A program made the translations under genes and the position numbers. This document shows positions 11,766-22,250 of a stretch of 64,000 bases of DNA, piece after piece (position 1 is the stretch's first letter; every line of letters begins with the position of its first letter). This DNA is from Nemania diffusa. Lineage: Eukaryota; Ascomycota; Sordariomycetes; Xylariales; Xylariaceae. The stretch covers positions 2,108,001 through 2,172,000 of the forward strand of contig JBBPUQ010000004.1 of NCBI GenBank assembly GCA_038501195.1, given 5' to 3'. Under the pieces are notes generated by a model. That model was not told the origin of the DNA. It did not search any database and saw only the letters and a list, made by a program, of their open reading frames with translations.

Positions 11766-11939
11766 CTTATCTGTAACATGTCCTTGTGACACCTCGCCGC
11801 TCGGAGTTACGAGAAACTGTGTGACGCTATTGAAGATAGGCCACCGGCTACGACCGGGAAACCTACCCTCTTTCCTTCGGAATGCTCCGCAGCAATATTA
11901 GTGAGGGACTTCCCCGATAACAATCAATGATAACGATAG
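11766..11939 (-). promoter_or_regulatory. Cluster of GATA-factor sites upstream of the xanthine dioxygenase gene
   Basis: Five HGATAR matches lie within 175 bases: AGATAAG (minus, 11766-11772), AGATAG (11834-11839), CGATAA (11915-11920), TGATAA (11928-11933) and CGATAG (11934-11939). GATA factors of the AreA/NIT2 type activate nitrogen-scavenging genes, including purine-use genes, so this suits a xanthine-degrading enzyme. I did not find the TCGG-N6-CCGA site expected for the purine activator UaY. Confidence 0.45.
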
Positions 11940-12646
11940 CCGGATCCGGAGCCGGACGACTATATTGATAAGCCTACACAGTCAATGCCGCCCTGCCAGA
12001 TAGCGCGTAGCTCCGAAGCGTTATTCGGTGTGTCGTAGAGAGTGACCTAGTACTTTGTAGGTACCTTGATGGTTGTCTCACGTCATTTCGCCTACTTTCC
12101 CTAATCGCTATATTGAGGATTGTTGGGTGCTCAGACATCAAAAATCTAAAGCTACCTATTCAAAACCTCGTCTTTATAGTCAGTGAAGTCATAAAAACCA
12201 GCGACCGGTCGTCCAACCTCTGATGTTTTTAATAATGCTACAGGTAACTTTTGAATCGTACTACTTATTATTATTATCAGAAATCACACCAACTCTTACA
12301 TAGCAATATTAAATACTCAGTGCAAGAGCGTCTGCTAGCTCTGAATGAAGGAGTCCCATCTAACAGCGTGTGGTTGTTTCGAGAGTTTTTTATTGTTCAC
12401 ATGTATATTTTTCTAAAGTAAAGCACGTACTGAATCCTACCGCTTTGGTTAATTTTGGGTTTGAAGTGTCTAGACAACTGTGCTGTTAGTTTAGCGTCCG
12501 CCAGGAATCAGGTCCCCATCATATAAGACCCAGCTAAGAGACAAACAGTATAGCCAAATCAACTATAAATGACAGTCATATTCGTGCCCAAAAGACTTCT
12601 TTCGATCAATGCTATGGTTAGTCGAGACCCCCTGTTTAAAATCCAA
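11940..12646. other. Intergenic region, no gene seen
   Basis: Non-coding sequence between the far promoter of the dioxygenase gene and the 3' end of the HET-domain gene. No domain, RNA gene or repeat of note is visible. Confidence 0.5.
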
Positions 12647-14484
12647 TCAAACAATAATAATGACCTTTCTGTCCTGAAGAATATTTAGCAATTGGACAGT
12701 CTCATAGTGGGCTTCCTTGTCATGCCACCATATGCCCAACCTCTCGAATCTCTCTTCGTCTCCAGAGAGTTGTTTGAGAATAATGAATGTAGACAGCCCC
12801 CCTTCGAAAACACCCCAGAATAGGATGAACACATCCTGAACTGCTGTGGCTTGTTCTGCGCCCATGACGTAGTCAGTCTTGAAAAGAACACTAAATTCAG
12901 CACCTGTTTCTACGTGTACTAAGCGGTAGCTAGGCGGCTTCGTCTCAGACCCTAAGTCGCAAACGCTCGCGAGTAAGCGAACCCATTTCCCGTCGATCTT
13001 GAGAAATCCTCCGGTTATTACGCCTGTCTGGTCGTTTGTAGTAGTGCACTCGACTTCAATGATCTCAGCTGCGAAAGACGCTTCGCCATATGCGCTCTTA
13101 TGATGGACGAAGGTGATGCCTCCACACACAGACAACCACGACCAGCTTGGTGCTATGTACGTCTCTACTTTTCGATGGGTGTCGTTGATCCACCAGCAAA
13201 GTTGATATGCGAGGTTGACTTCCCATAAGCCCGCGAGATATCTCCCGCCGTACCCCGACTTCAGGGCTTGATCCGCCATACCGGCAATAGCTACCGCGCG
13301 GTCAGTGTCATACGTCAAGTTCAAGCGGGAGTATCGTTGCACAAGGAGCATCCACTTGACATGCAAGGCCCCCGACCCTTGAGAACCCTCCAGGGAGGCC
13401 ACATAATCAACTTTGAAGTTTTTCATGACACTCATGCCACCACATTGGCAATCGGTCGTCAGATTACACTCCCATTTTAACTCTTCTGCGTCGTAGTAAG
13501 CTATGCGCGGAGAGAGAAGTCGCTCTTGAAGAACCCAGCCGCGACTTAAAAGCACCTGCTGGTTGTTTTGCTCTGTGTAGTTACTGCCGTAGTCGAGATG
13601 GGTGTATTTGGACGTACTTCCGGGCACCGAATAAGTAGGGAAGCAATTCATGAGATTGCTCGTTGAGAACAAGCCTCCGCTCGACTCACGGGCATGGCAC
13701 CCGGCAATGTTCAAGTAGGAGTTCCCGTAAACAGTTCTCATACGTATCGACTCTCTTTCCCAGTCTCCGAGGTCGTCCTACACTCCTTATTAGCCTAGAT
13801 TCGAGCAGTATAGTCTTTTTCGGGGCAACCGTACCTGGATAATGCATAAACTATCAATCCAAATATAGTCGATCTGCAATTCTCGCGTTATCCAAATGGC
13901 ATATTGGTATGACCTAGGGATCGAAGCCCAGGACATGTTTTGTTTCATGCTCAAAACATTCGTCTTGGTTAATTTGAAATTCTCATTCGTACCCCATCGA
14001 TGACTAAGAGTCACATACCGACCCTTTGCACCTTCCGTGTCGATGACTCTGACTTGGCCCTCCTGTCTCTTGTTAGAATCTCAACATAGAGTATGTAAGA
14101 GAGGAGGAATTGCCGTTAGTTTAAGAAGACGAGCTGGTAGCTCTGTATGATCCCTTAGGCAGCGAGAATGCGTTTCGTCGCATTTTCTAAGCCAATATTT
14201 CAAATGTTCCAAACTCTGTCTTAAATTCGTTCTACCAACAAGTTGACACCTTCGTGGCAGAAAAGCCTTGCACTTGTCATGTTCGCACGCTAACGTAGAA
14301 CTTCGTTGAACAAACGAAAGACACCTATAATATTGCAACGCGCATGCCTTCGCTGCCACCTACGGCTATGCGTTTCTAAGTGGCTGAATTCGGTAAAATC
14401 CTCAACATGACGCATGCAGTAGCAGCGCCCCTTAGACTGTCTGTGCGACATGCCGACTATGCTAAAGACCAACAGCTGTATCAT
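12647..14484 (-). pseudogene. HET-domain gene with an in-frame TGA (probable pseudogene)
   Basis: HET-domain proteins act in heterokaryon incompatibility or related immunity in the cytosol. I read three minus-strand exons: 14484-14364, 14289-13835 and 13777-12647. The introns are good (GTAGGT donor; GTACGG with GTGTAG acceptor), and the second joins IDSLCIIQ to DDLGDWERESIRM. Domain landmarks in order are WLRKCDETHSRC and LPARLL, then RYVTLSHRWG, YIWIDSLCIIQ and MRTVYGNSYLNIAG; a long variable C-terminus follows. A TGA at 14083-14081 sits between LPARLL and the YVTLSHRWG motif, in the same frame as both. A 51-nt intron with a poor GTCTTC donor could skip it but would remove the conserved RLL. 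I therefore favour a broken gene. The start could also be the ATG at 14451. Confidence 0.65.
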
Positions 14485-15178
14485 GGCCCGGACCGTGTAC
14501 AGATAATTTCAGGGAGAGCTGTCCGATAACTCAATCCCGAAGGAGAGGTGCAGCTTCTCGTCGGTAGTCGACCGTTACGGTACCATATGTGCCTAATGCC
14601 AATCGAACGCAGCTGAATGTGGACCAAATTTGAACGAAATTTGGAAACATGCAGCTGGATACAACATGCAATTGGCGGATATAATGACCGTGAGGTTGTA
14701 TCACAGTCGCAGTGTATGTAGGCAGTGTAGGTAGGCACTGCGGCGTGGCAATCTCTTCTGGCTAGGACGAAAATTTACTCAAGCTGATTTGAACGAAAGA
14801 CATAAGTCAGCCTGTTTCAGCCAATACTCATTTATTATATTAATTTTCAGGCCCATAGCTTGCCACTCAGCCGTTAGGCAGCAAGAGTGGCACGATCCAT
14901 CCCAGTCGCATTTTCGAGCCTCAGTGTAAGCAGCGCTACGCGCCTATGGAGACGGCATCGTTGCGAACATGAAAATCCTTTTTCACAGCCATCAGGTTGA
15001 CGAAACCCCAATAAATAATGCAATGGAGTCTCAAGTCCCTTGCTTCGACTATACTACCACATATATAGTCCCTGATGTCTTACACTGTCGTCCCATTGCC
15101 CTACGATAAAATCTATCTCCTATTATCTCTTCACACTTATCATTCAAACTGCTTGACTATTCGAACACAAATTTCTCC
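14485..15178. other. Region between the two divergent HET-domain genes
   Basis: About 0.7 kb shared upstream region of two divergently read HET genes. A TATA-like ATATATAG at 15061-15068 lies about 115 bases before the ATG at 15179, and the last 60 bases are pyrimidine-rich. No further gene is seen. Confidence 0.5.
15061..15068 (+). promoter_or_regulatory. TATA-like element of the intact HET gene
   Basis: ATATATAG about 115 bases upstream of the start codon at 15179; it is judged by sequence and distance only. Confidence 0.4.
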
Positions 15179-16978
15179 ATGGTTCAATACCGTGAACTAA
15201 GTACTCAGCTCAAAGAGCTCAGACTTCTCTACCTTCTCCCTGGAAAGCCCAGAGACCCGATTAAATGTCGTTTGCGAACATTTCCGTTATCGTATGCGCC
15301 AAAATACGAAGCCTTGTCCTATGTATGGGGAGACCCAAACGTCAAGCACGACATTAGCATCGATGGAAGCCCCTTCCAAGTGACCGTCAACTTGAAAGAT
15401 GCACTCACACGCTTTCGCCGGCGACGCAAACATCGTATACTTTGGGTCGATGCCATATGTATTGCGCAGCATGACTTAAGAGAGAAGAACGAGCAAGTTC
15501 CTCACATGGGCCGCGTTTATTCTTCTGCTAATGCCGTGATTATATGGCTTGGGCCATCGAACGCCAGCATTGACAATGCTGCACTGTGGTACAATCCAAA
15601 CCGCACCGGGCGGGAAATCGAGTCAGCTGCAGGGTTGCACGACACTACCTCCTGCGAGACAATACCAGCTGTATCATCCCAGGAAGATATTTTTCTATTG
15701 AATATATACGACGGAATTTGCGCCATTTCAGAGCTGTCTTATTGGAGTCGCAAGTGGACGTATCAAGAGTATCTGCTAGCTCGAAACGAGCCCCTCTGCT
15801 TTTGTGGCAAATTACCTCCATTTCGTATCAGCAGCTTATTCTTGCCATTCAAAGAGAAATTCACCGATCATTTTTCTATTGACGACCTTCCAGATGACGC
15901 GGAGTTCTGGGTAAAATTCGGGTCCTTGGGTGAAAGAATTACAAACGCGAAGGGGAAAATCGAGGTGATACCGCACCTACGTGACAGAGATGCGAAGAAC
16001 TTCTCTTTAGCCGAGCATCTATATAGAACGACAGATCGAGAATGCTTTATGCCACAGGACAGGTTCTTTGCTCTATACGGATTGACACCGAGGATTCAAA
16101 GTATCTACCCTGTCAGCTATGATAAAGAAGCGACAAATATTGCACAACAAATCACTTCATATATAGTGAACTATGACTATGATAGGACATTTTGGATGAA
16201 GTTCGGTTTACGCGATGACATGTTGCATAATGAATCGCAACCTTCCTGGGTGCCTGATTTTTCACGGGCTGTTCCTAACTCACCCTATATGTATTGCGTC
16301 AACAACGGTCTATATAGATCCGACTCCCAGTCTTATCGAGGGCAAGAAGTGCCTCCACCGCGGATAATGACTGATAATGCAACCCTTCATATTTGGGCGA
16401 AGAAATTTGACATCTGCGCTTTCCCGGTAACGAGGTTTTGCTCTACGAAGTCCGAAGCTATGGCCACAATCGTTGCTTTGGTCGCATCATGCACGCTGTT
16501 GGCAGAGGGCATGTTCTCAGAAGCCAGTGCAAAAATGGCACAATTGTGGTTCTCGCATGCATACTCCAAACGAATTCCAGATTACACCCCAACGCAATTA
16601 GTAGAGACATTCTGCGTGATGCGTGCCATGGCGCTATCAGGGGGCAATGTCGAGATGACTAAGTTCCAAGCAACTTGCCAAGCTTTCATCTTTACAGCAA
16701 CAGATCAGATTATGGGTAAAACGATGTTCTTCACACATAGGCATCACTTCGGCATAAGTCCAGGCAACGTACAACAGGGCGACATTATCATGATGTCACC
16801 TCATATCGAAGGGCCATTGGTGTTGAGGCAGCAAACACCAACATCATCAGCTCAGCGAGGACAATATAGACTAGTGGGACCTGCTGTTCTGGATGTCAGT
16901 TTGAAGAACCATAGCATCGATGAGGAGGCACTAGCAGAGTTTCAGGGCCAGGACCTAGAAGAATTCGTTATCTGGTGA
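15179..16978 (+). CDS. HET-domain protein, intact, single exon
   Basis: This 599-residue protein is of the heterokaryon-incompatibility family (PF06985). HET landmarks are clear: YEALSYVWGD at 43-52, IDGSPFQVTVNLKDAL at 61-76, RILWVDAICIAQ at 86-97, EKNEQVPHMGRVYSSANAVIIWLG at about 102-125. After the domain come the usual WTYQEYLLA segment, the DRFFALYGL segment and, near the C-terminus, GDIIMMSPHIEGPLVLR and YRLVGPAVLDV, the standard tail of these proteins. HET proteins trigger cell death when non-self partners meet, usually with a second locus product; the partner is unknown here. It lies divergent to a broken HET gene of a different subtype. No signal peptide or membrane segment is seen. 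Confidence 0.92.
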   Translation: MVQYRELSTQLKELRLLYLLPGKPRDPIKCRLRTFPLSYAPKYEALSYVWGDPNVKHDISIDGSPFQVTVNLKDALTRFRRRRKHRILWVDAICIAQHDLREKNEQVPHMGRVYSSANAVIIWLGPSNASIDNAALWYNPNRTGREIESAAGLHDTTSCETIPAVSSQEDIFLLNIYDGICAISELSYWSRKWTYQEYLLARNEPLCFCGKLPPFRISSLFLPFKEKFTDHFSIDDLPDDAEFWVKFGSLGERITNAKGKIEVIPHLRDRDAKNFSLAEHLYRTTDRECFMPQDRFFALYGLTPRIQSIYPVSYDKEATNIAQQITSYIVNYDYDRTFWMKFGLRDDMLHNESQPSWVPDFSRAVPNSPYMYCVNNGLYRSDSQSYRGQEVPPPRIMTDNATLHIWAKKFDICAFPVTRFCSTKSEAMATIVALVASCTLLAEGMFSEASAKMAQLWFSHAYSKRIPDYTPTQLVETFCVMRAMALSGGNVEMTKFQATCQAFIFTATDQIMGKTMFFTHRHHFGISPGNVQQGDIIMMSPHIEGPLVLRQQTPTSSAQRGQYRLVGPAVLDVSLKNHSIDEEALAEFQGQDLEEFVIW

Positions 16979-18069
16979 TATTCCATGATAGTCGTGAAAT
17001 CAGTCAAAAGGTGGTGCAAGAAGGGGATGCGTAAGATAGCGACTATGGCAATGATCAATTCATTTGTTGTTTGTAACTTACAAGGCTACTTAGCTCAGCT
17101 TGAGCTTACTACTTTTTATGATATAATAGCCTACAAGGCCTGCAAAGGTCTCCTGTCCCATGCTGTTTCATGCATGGTTCATAAAGTATTCCTAGACTTT
17201 GGCGACAGCCGCTATGTCGCCGGCGGTGATCTGAGTAGAGGTCGCGGGGTTGGATGACATGTTATTGCGCAAGGAAGGACGGGATGGATGATTAGAAACG
17301 CGAAAAGTCGTTTGGATGAGAATGGATGGGTTGTACAACGGATAGACGGTAGATAGCTTTGTTGATCAAGAGAAAGAAGGATGAGAGCAGAGCAGTTTGC
17401 AGTTGCTGTCAGAGCTGGGGAAGAGAGGTAACCCTTGCCTGGGCAGCTGCATCTTGCTTAGATTGCTCTGGTTAGCAGGGTGGATTAGAGACCGCAGATC
17501 GTGGCTGACAGCAGCATATACTCATTTTCAATGAACAATCACACATTTGAATAGATATTGTTAATTAACTATGAATATAATTACCTAAAACTCAACGCCA
17601 ATGCTCTTTTTTGTTTCTGATGCACCGTGATACTCATAGTCGTACTCATAACCATAGCCATAACAGTATTTAAAACAATAGAGGACAGTGTAACCTTTCC
17701 CCATATCCTGGATGCCGATGGATACATACCACGCTAGTGCATGCTATACAACTGATTGTAGAACAGTAGAAAATGACATCAAATTAAAGAGGAAAAGCAA
17801 ATGCCGCCGCTATGCATAACTTTTTTTTTTCTTGCCGAGGCGTTTCATAAACCCAATGAACCCTAATAATGCTTATCATGATTTCATGAATTCGCCCGGA
17901 AAAAGCACAGTATGATCGAGAATAAAAACAAGTATGCAATAGTAGTATGGTGTATCGGAGTCGGAAGGGGCATCGTACAATAGGTAAAGTAAACATTGAA
18001 ATCAGAAATGGGATCGGTGGCCCGGATAGACGCCTAGCACATGCTTGTGTTATTTGGTCTAGTAGTTAT
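16979..18069. other. Intergenic region holding one small orphan reading frame
   Basis: Apart from the small minus-strand frame at 17192-17260, I see no gene. The minus-strand sequence from about 17480 to 17261 is pyrimidine-rich with an ATCAACAAAG-type stretch, like a fungal 5' leader. A T-run at 17821-17831 is present. Confidence 0.5.
17192..17260 (-). other. Short orphan reading frame behind a leader-like sequence
   Basis: On the minus strand a CT-rich leader-like stretch ends at an ATG (17260) with the context AATAACATG. It opens a 22-codon frame, MSSNPATSTQITAGDIAAVAKV, ending in TAG at 17194. It is more GC-rich and better in start context than its surroundings, so it could be the first exon of a lost or fast-evolving gene. 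There is no convincing donor before the stop and no recognisable continuation. Function unknown. Confidence 0.3.
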
Positions 18070-20249
18070 TTATAGATGTCGCTTGAACATGTAGCTGCCG
18101 TACATGCCGCCGACATTGGAAAAGGCCACGGGCACTTTGCGCATGCCCCAGAATGCGGCGCCCATCTTCCAGTCGCGGAAGCCGAGATCCCGGGCGCCCT
18201 CTGGCCTTCTCACGAGCCAAGCGCGGCTGCCGAAATCCGTCGCCGTCCACCCGGCGCGCGTGACAGCAGGCGAGCGAGAGAGACGCGTGTATGCATCGTC
18301 TGGTAGCTCAACGACCTCGAGGGGCGCTGAGTGGCGGTTTAATAGAGAGGCGTTGCTGAAGAGCGCCGGTAGGTTCAGTGAGCCCGCGATATAGTCTGAC
18401 AGATCGAGGTACTTGAGTGTATGTGGGACCCAGTGCAGCTGCTCCATGTCGTCGTCAGGGAGGAATAGCCGATTAATATCTTCGGCTTTCAGACGGCGGC
18501 CCATCGATAGTTCTTCCAGGTGTTTCGTTAGTGGCCGCAGCAGGGGAATGTGCGAGGCGATCATCTTGCTGCCTTTGAGACTGAGCGAGCGGAGCGTTGA
18601 GGGGAGAATCGGGAGTAGACGGGTCACGTCGTCCTCGTCAAGGAGCTCGTAGCTTCGGAAGTCGGCTGCTAGGCTTAGGTACACGAGGTTCTTCACTGCG
18701 GGGTGGTTTGTGAGAAAATCTATGACTACTGCGCTGGACAGTAGTTTGCACTTGGCCAGGTTAAGGTGGGTGATTCTGGCGGTGTGGGGAATAGACATGA
18801 GTGCCGCATCGGTAATGCGCGTCCCAGCTACGTCGAGATGTGTAATATTGGGGAGGCGCGGGAGCAGCATCTCGAACACAGCTGACGGCAGGTTGATACA
18901 ACGATGGAGTGACAGCCGGGTTATGGACAGTGTCTCAGGCCAATCATCTGAAAGTATAGATTCAAAGGCAGCCTTGAAGCGGGCCGAAGAGCACGCACAA
19001 AAGTCTAGCCCTTGCAACCTCTCCAGGCCGAAGAATAGCTTTCGTAGAATGTGTACGTCGATGTCATCGTCGACATATTCCTGCGCGAGAAATTCGCGTA
19101 GATATGGTGTTAGTTCCAGGCACTGAAGCAACGTCTCATGTGTCAAGTTGCGGGTAGTAGCGCGCTCGCTTGCAGTAGTGAAGAGGGAAGTTGGGTTAAA
19201 GTGGCTGAAGTCTAGTCTCCGTACAATGGTACCAAGCTCTGGATTTTGAGCAATGTGGGCTAAGAATTTTCGAAAGATCCTCGAATGGGGAATCGTGATG
19301 TTTCTGTACAGAGCGTTAAGCGTGGCAGAATGTAGTGACCTTGAAGTCAGCAACATTGCCATTAAGTCGGCATTGCGGCTGGCCAGTCCATCTGGAGGGA
19401 TATCTAGTACAAGGTGATCGATGATTTGGTCTGTACAACGTTAGTAAGGGTATTCTGTTTCATCTATGAACTTATACTATACGTCGGTAGCACATAGGCT
19501 GATAGGCAGTAGGCAATAGACAGCAAGGCAATAAGTCAATCGACTTATGACAAGACGAGGTATAACCTTACTCGAGCTGAGATCCAACTCGATACGGCCG
19601 ACGATTTACCCTGTAGGTCACCTATGATATGCCACCAAGGAGGAATATGAAACTATACATTTGGCAACTCACTTTTGATTTCCATGGGCAGTCTCTCGAG
19701 TGGCGAGTCTCCTGGAGTACGCTGGACCTTGACAGGAGCACTCGGCTTCGTAGGTGTGAGAGGTGTCGACCAAACCATCCGCAAGGCTTGTAAGTCTCCA
19801 TAGCTCCGGCTTGCCTGTTTACCCTTCACACCAATTTGCTTCCATCCATGGAAATTGTTCGCCGCGACAGCGGGAAACCAACATCCGTGTAGCCTGCTTT
19901 GTGGTTGTGTGATGGGGGGCATAAACTGTGTCTCGGCCATCTCTAATCTAGCTGTCGGAGGGTTGCTACTGTTATTATCATCAACGGCAGCGATGTCCGA
20001 CTCCTCCCGAAAGTATGATGATACTTTGGTGCTACTGAAGGCTTGGGCAATGTCGTCGTCTACTTCTCGCACAGAAGAGAAGGATGCGCGACCAGAAGAA
20101 GACTTTGATGGAGAATGAGATGGCTCCTGGGGAGAAGTAGTACCACCCATCTCCTCGTCGGCAGTGGGCGGGCAGCTGGCTTTAATAAGCTCTCTCGTGA
20201 GATGGTCATCCAAGCTCTGCAGGGCAGAGGCGGTGGGAATGGGGTCCAT
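18070..20249 (-). CDS. F-box and leucine-rich-repeat protein (2 exons)
   Basis: Minus-strand exons 20249-19673 and 19430-18070 give 645 residues. The 242-nt intron is phase 1 with donor GTGAGT, a perfect TACTAAC branch site and acceptor TACAG, so the join is secure. It rebuilds an F-box-like motif at about 182-235: LERLPMEIK, then NQIIDHLVLDIP, then the LLTSRSLHSATLNALYRNITIPHS segment. Leucine-rich repeats follow from about 360 to 560 (ITRLSLHRC, ITHLDVAGTRITD, ITHLNLAKC, LRSLSLKGS, LKYLDLSD). The first 180 residues are Ser/Thr/Pro-rich and look disordered. F-box proteins with LRRs usually select substrates for SCF ubiquitin ligases; the target is unknown. The ATG at 20249 (ACA before it) is preferred to an upstream ATG at 20495, which would translate the CA microsatellite. 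Confidence 0.85.
19431..19672 (-). other. Intron of the F-box/LRR gene
   Basis: Donor GTGAGT, branch TACTAAC about 15 bases before the acceptor, acceptor ACAG. Its removal joins the two halves of the F-box in frame. Confidence 0.88.
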
Positions 20250-20434
20250 TGTGAGAAAGTATATGGATAAGGTTAGGGACAGGGACGGGTATTGGTATGG
20301 GGATAGTAAGGGGGCGGTAGAATGTTTGATCGTGGTGCAAAAACCACCCTTGATAGCGCAATGCACTCTGCTCTCCGGGTTGGGGAGACTGGTAGACTGG
20401 TATGTAGACTGGTAAGGATGCACGAGTGACAACA

Positions 20435-20438
<4 letters not shown>

Positions 20439-20465
<27 letters not shown>
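20439..20465. repeat. (CA)n microsatellite
   Basis: About 13 uninterrupted CA units. It lies in the presumed 5' leader or promoter of the F-box/LRR gene, roughly 190 bases upstream of its ATG, so it may be polymorphic between strains. Confidence 0.95.
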
Positions 20466-20469
<4 letters not shown>

Positions 20470-22250
20470 CCTGACAATTCTCCGTGGAAATGCACAGAGA
20501 TGCACAGAGATGCTCGGGTGATGAGGTGGCACGAACCTTGGGACGGGCCTACTGAACACCGAACTCGAGTTTAAAGTATATACACGGTGTTGTACCAGGC
20601 GCACTCCGACAGGCTTTTTTTTGTTAGTCAACGGATCAGAAGTTTAGGTAATAGATATCGCTCGCGCGATGCGGGGAAGCGCTTTCGACTTCTGGCATAA
20701 ACCGCCTATGGTATCCGGATGGTCGTATTATGAGTCGATTAGGAAGGTTTCCAAATTGAATGCCAATAGGGGTTGGCTGGAAACAGATTAGACGTAAATG
20801 GGAAACGGAGGATTGGCTTGTAAGTTGGAAGGCTGGTTTGTAGTTTGCGGTGCCGTAGGTAGTACAGTATGTACAAACCAAACCGGTAGTATGCGTGATG
20901 CGTCGTGTTGGAGTTGGCGAGTGGATTGAAATTAAATCCAAAAGTCCGGGGTAGACTAAGACTTGCCTTTGGAGCTCCTAGTCCAAGATGCGCACACGTG
21001 GATAGCAAACTGTAGCAAATTGGGCTGTTGCGAGAGATGGTTCAAGGAGAAGCACGGCCTAGGCGACTTCGATGGTTCCATTGATATAGTAAAGCTTACC
21101 ACAACAGAACACGCCAGTGGCTGTTAGTCGTGTCCGGGCGGCTCGCAGTGAGGGGCCCGTGAAGTTTCCATCAGTTAAGTATTGAGTAATGAAAACAAAG
21201 CTTTTGGTTTTCTTGATTGTCACCTGATTGCATCAGCCATTCTAATGGTCTTGGCAACGTGATGTTAATTTAGTATACCTATACGTATAGAATACCACAA
21301 TCAGAAGGGTGCCTCGGAAACAGGCACATATATCTATACCGTACTGTGTCGCCCTCGTTTTATATAAAGACGAAAACTAAACACCGAACCGTTGCTCAGA
21401 CGCCTTCTCGCCTCATGTTGCATATCCCAGTTAACTGGGGAGGTGCTGACGAAAGAGGCAAAAAAAGAAAAAGGACTGCCAGATTTGGAGAAATTCTCGT
21501 GCTGTGGCGATGCTCATTGGTCACAGCAGAAGCCCCCCAGTAAACTTTTAGATGTAGCGATGCAGCCCTGTCTTGTCTTGGCTGGGTATTTGGCAGCTTG
21601 GCTTTTCCCAGTACAGCGTATTAGTTAGGTACCTACAAATACCCAAATACCTCCGGGTCGCTCGCGTATTTCGCCGCATGACATGACCAATACATCATCC
21701 GCACTCTTGCCTCTTTCGTCGTCGAGATGAACTAAATCGACGAATAGAAAAGGACGCCACAAGAATAAATAACTTATTTAATAGCATAGCATATTCATAG
21801 TACACATTTGACTGGCTATTTTCCCTTCGGTATTCATTCTTGCTACATACCCCAGATTTGTTGAGTTCATTAATTACTAGGAGCATGGCTGTAGATAAGT
21901 TACCGTACCTATGTGCTTCTACGCAGTATGTAGGACTAACTGCGTAGGTTGGTTTATCGAAAACGCGAGTGACTTTCCCTGATTACTCATGACGTGTCGT
22001 GTGATCGGAAAATAGCTCTGAATTGCTGCGAACGTTCGCATCCGACGCCGGTACAAGTTGCGGATTTAAGCGGACACTCCCGCTACTGCAGCCTTGTCCC
22101 CCGAGCGAAAGTGTTGATTCTGTACCTTGTTTAGGCCACCGAGTCTTGCAGAAACTACTTCTGAGGTAGTAGGTTGTCCAGGCTTCTGTGGCGTTTTACA
22201 AATTAGGCTTAGCTTGCTTGCTGCTTTTGCTTAGGCTTAGCTTACTTTGT
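20466..22250. other. Non-coding flank between the last gene and the AT-rich block
   Basis: No gene is supported on either strand. Open frames at 20636-21008 and 21346-21628 have no domain. From about 21740 AT content begins to rise, and a duplicated TTAGGCTTAGCTT motif (22203-22215 and 22231-22243) sits right at the edge of the AT-rich block. Confidence 0.5.

Noticed and set aside
18076..19126. Plus-strand frames opposite the F-box/LRR gene
   Set aside because: Antisense shadows; the minus-strand protein has clear LRR periodicity and a splice-supported F-box.
20250..20495. Extended N-terminus of the F-box protein from the ATG at 20495
   Set aside because: It would translate the CA microsatellite and a Pro/Ser-rich leader; the ATG at 20249 has better context and fits better.
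22203..22244. Telomere-type repeat
   Set aside because: Only two TTAGGC words, no TTAGGG run, and not at a sequence end.
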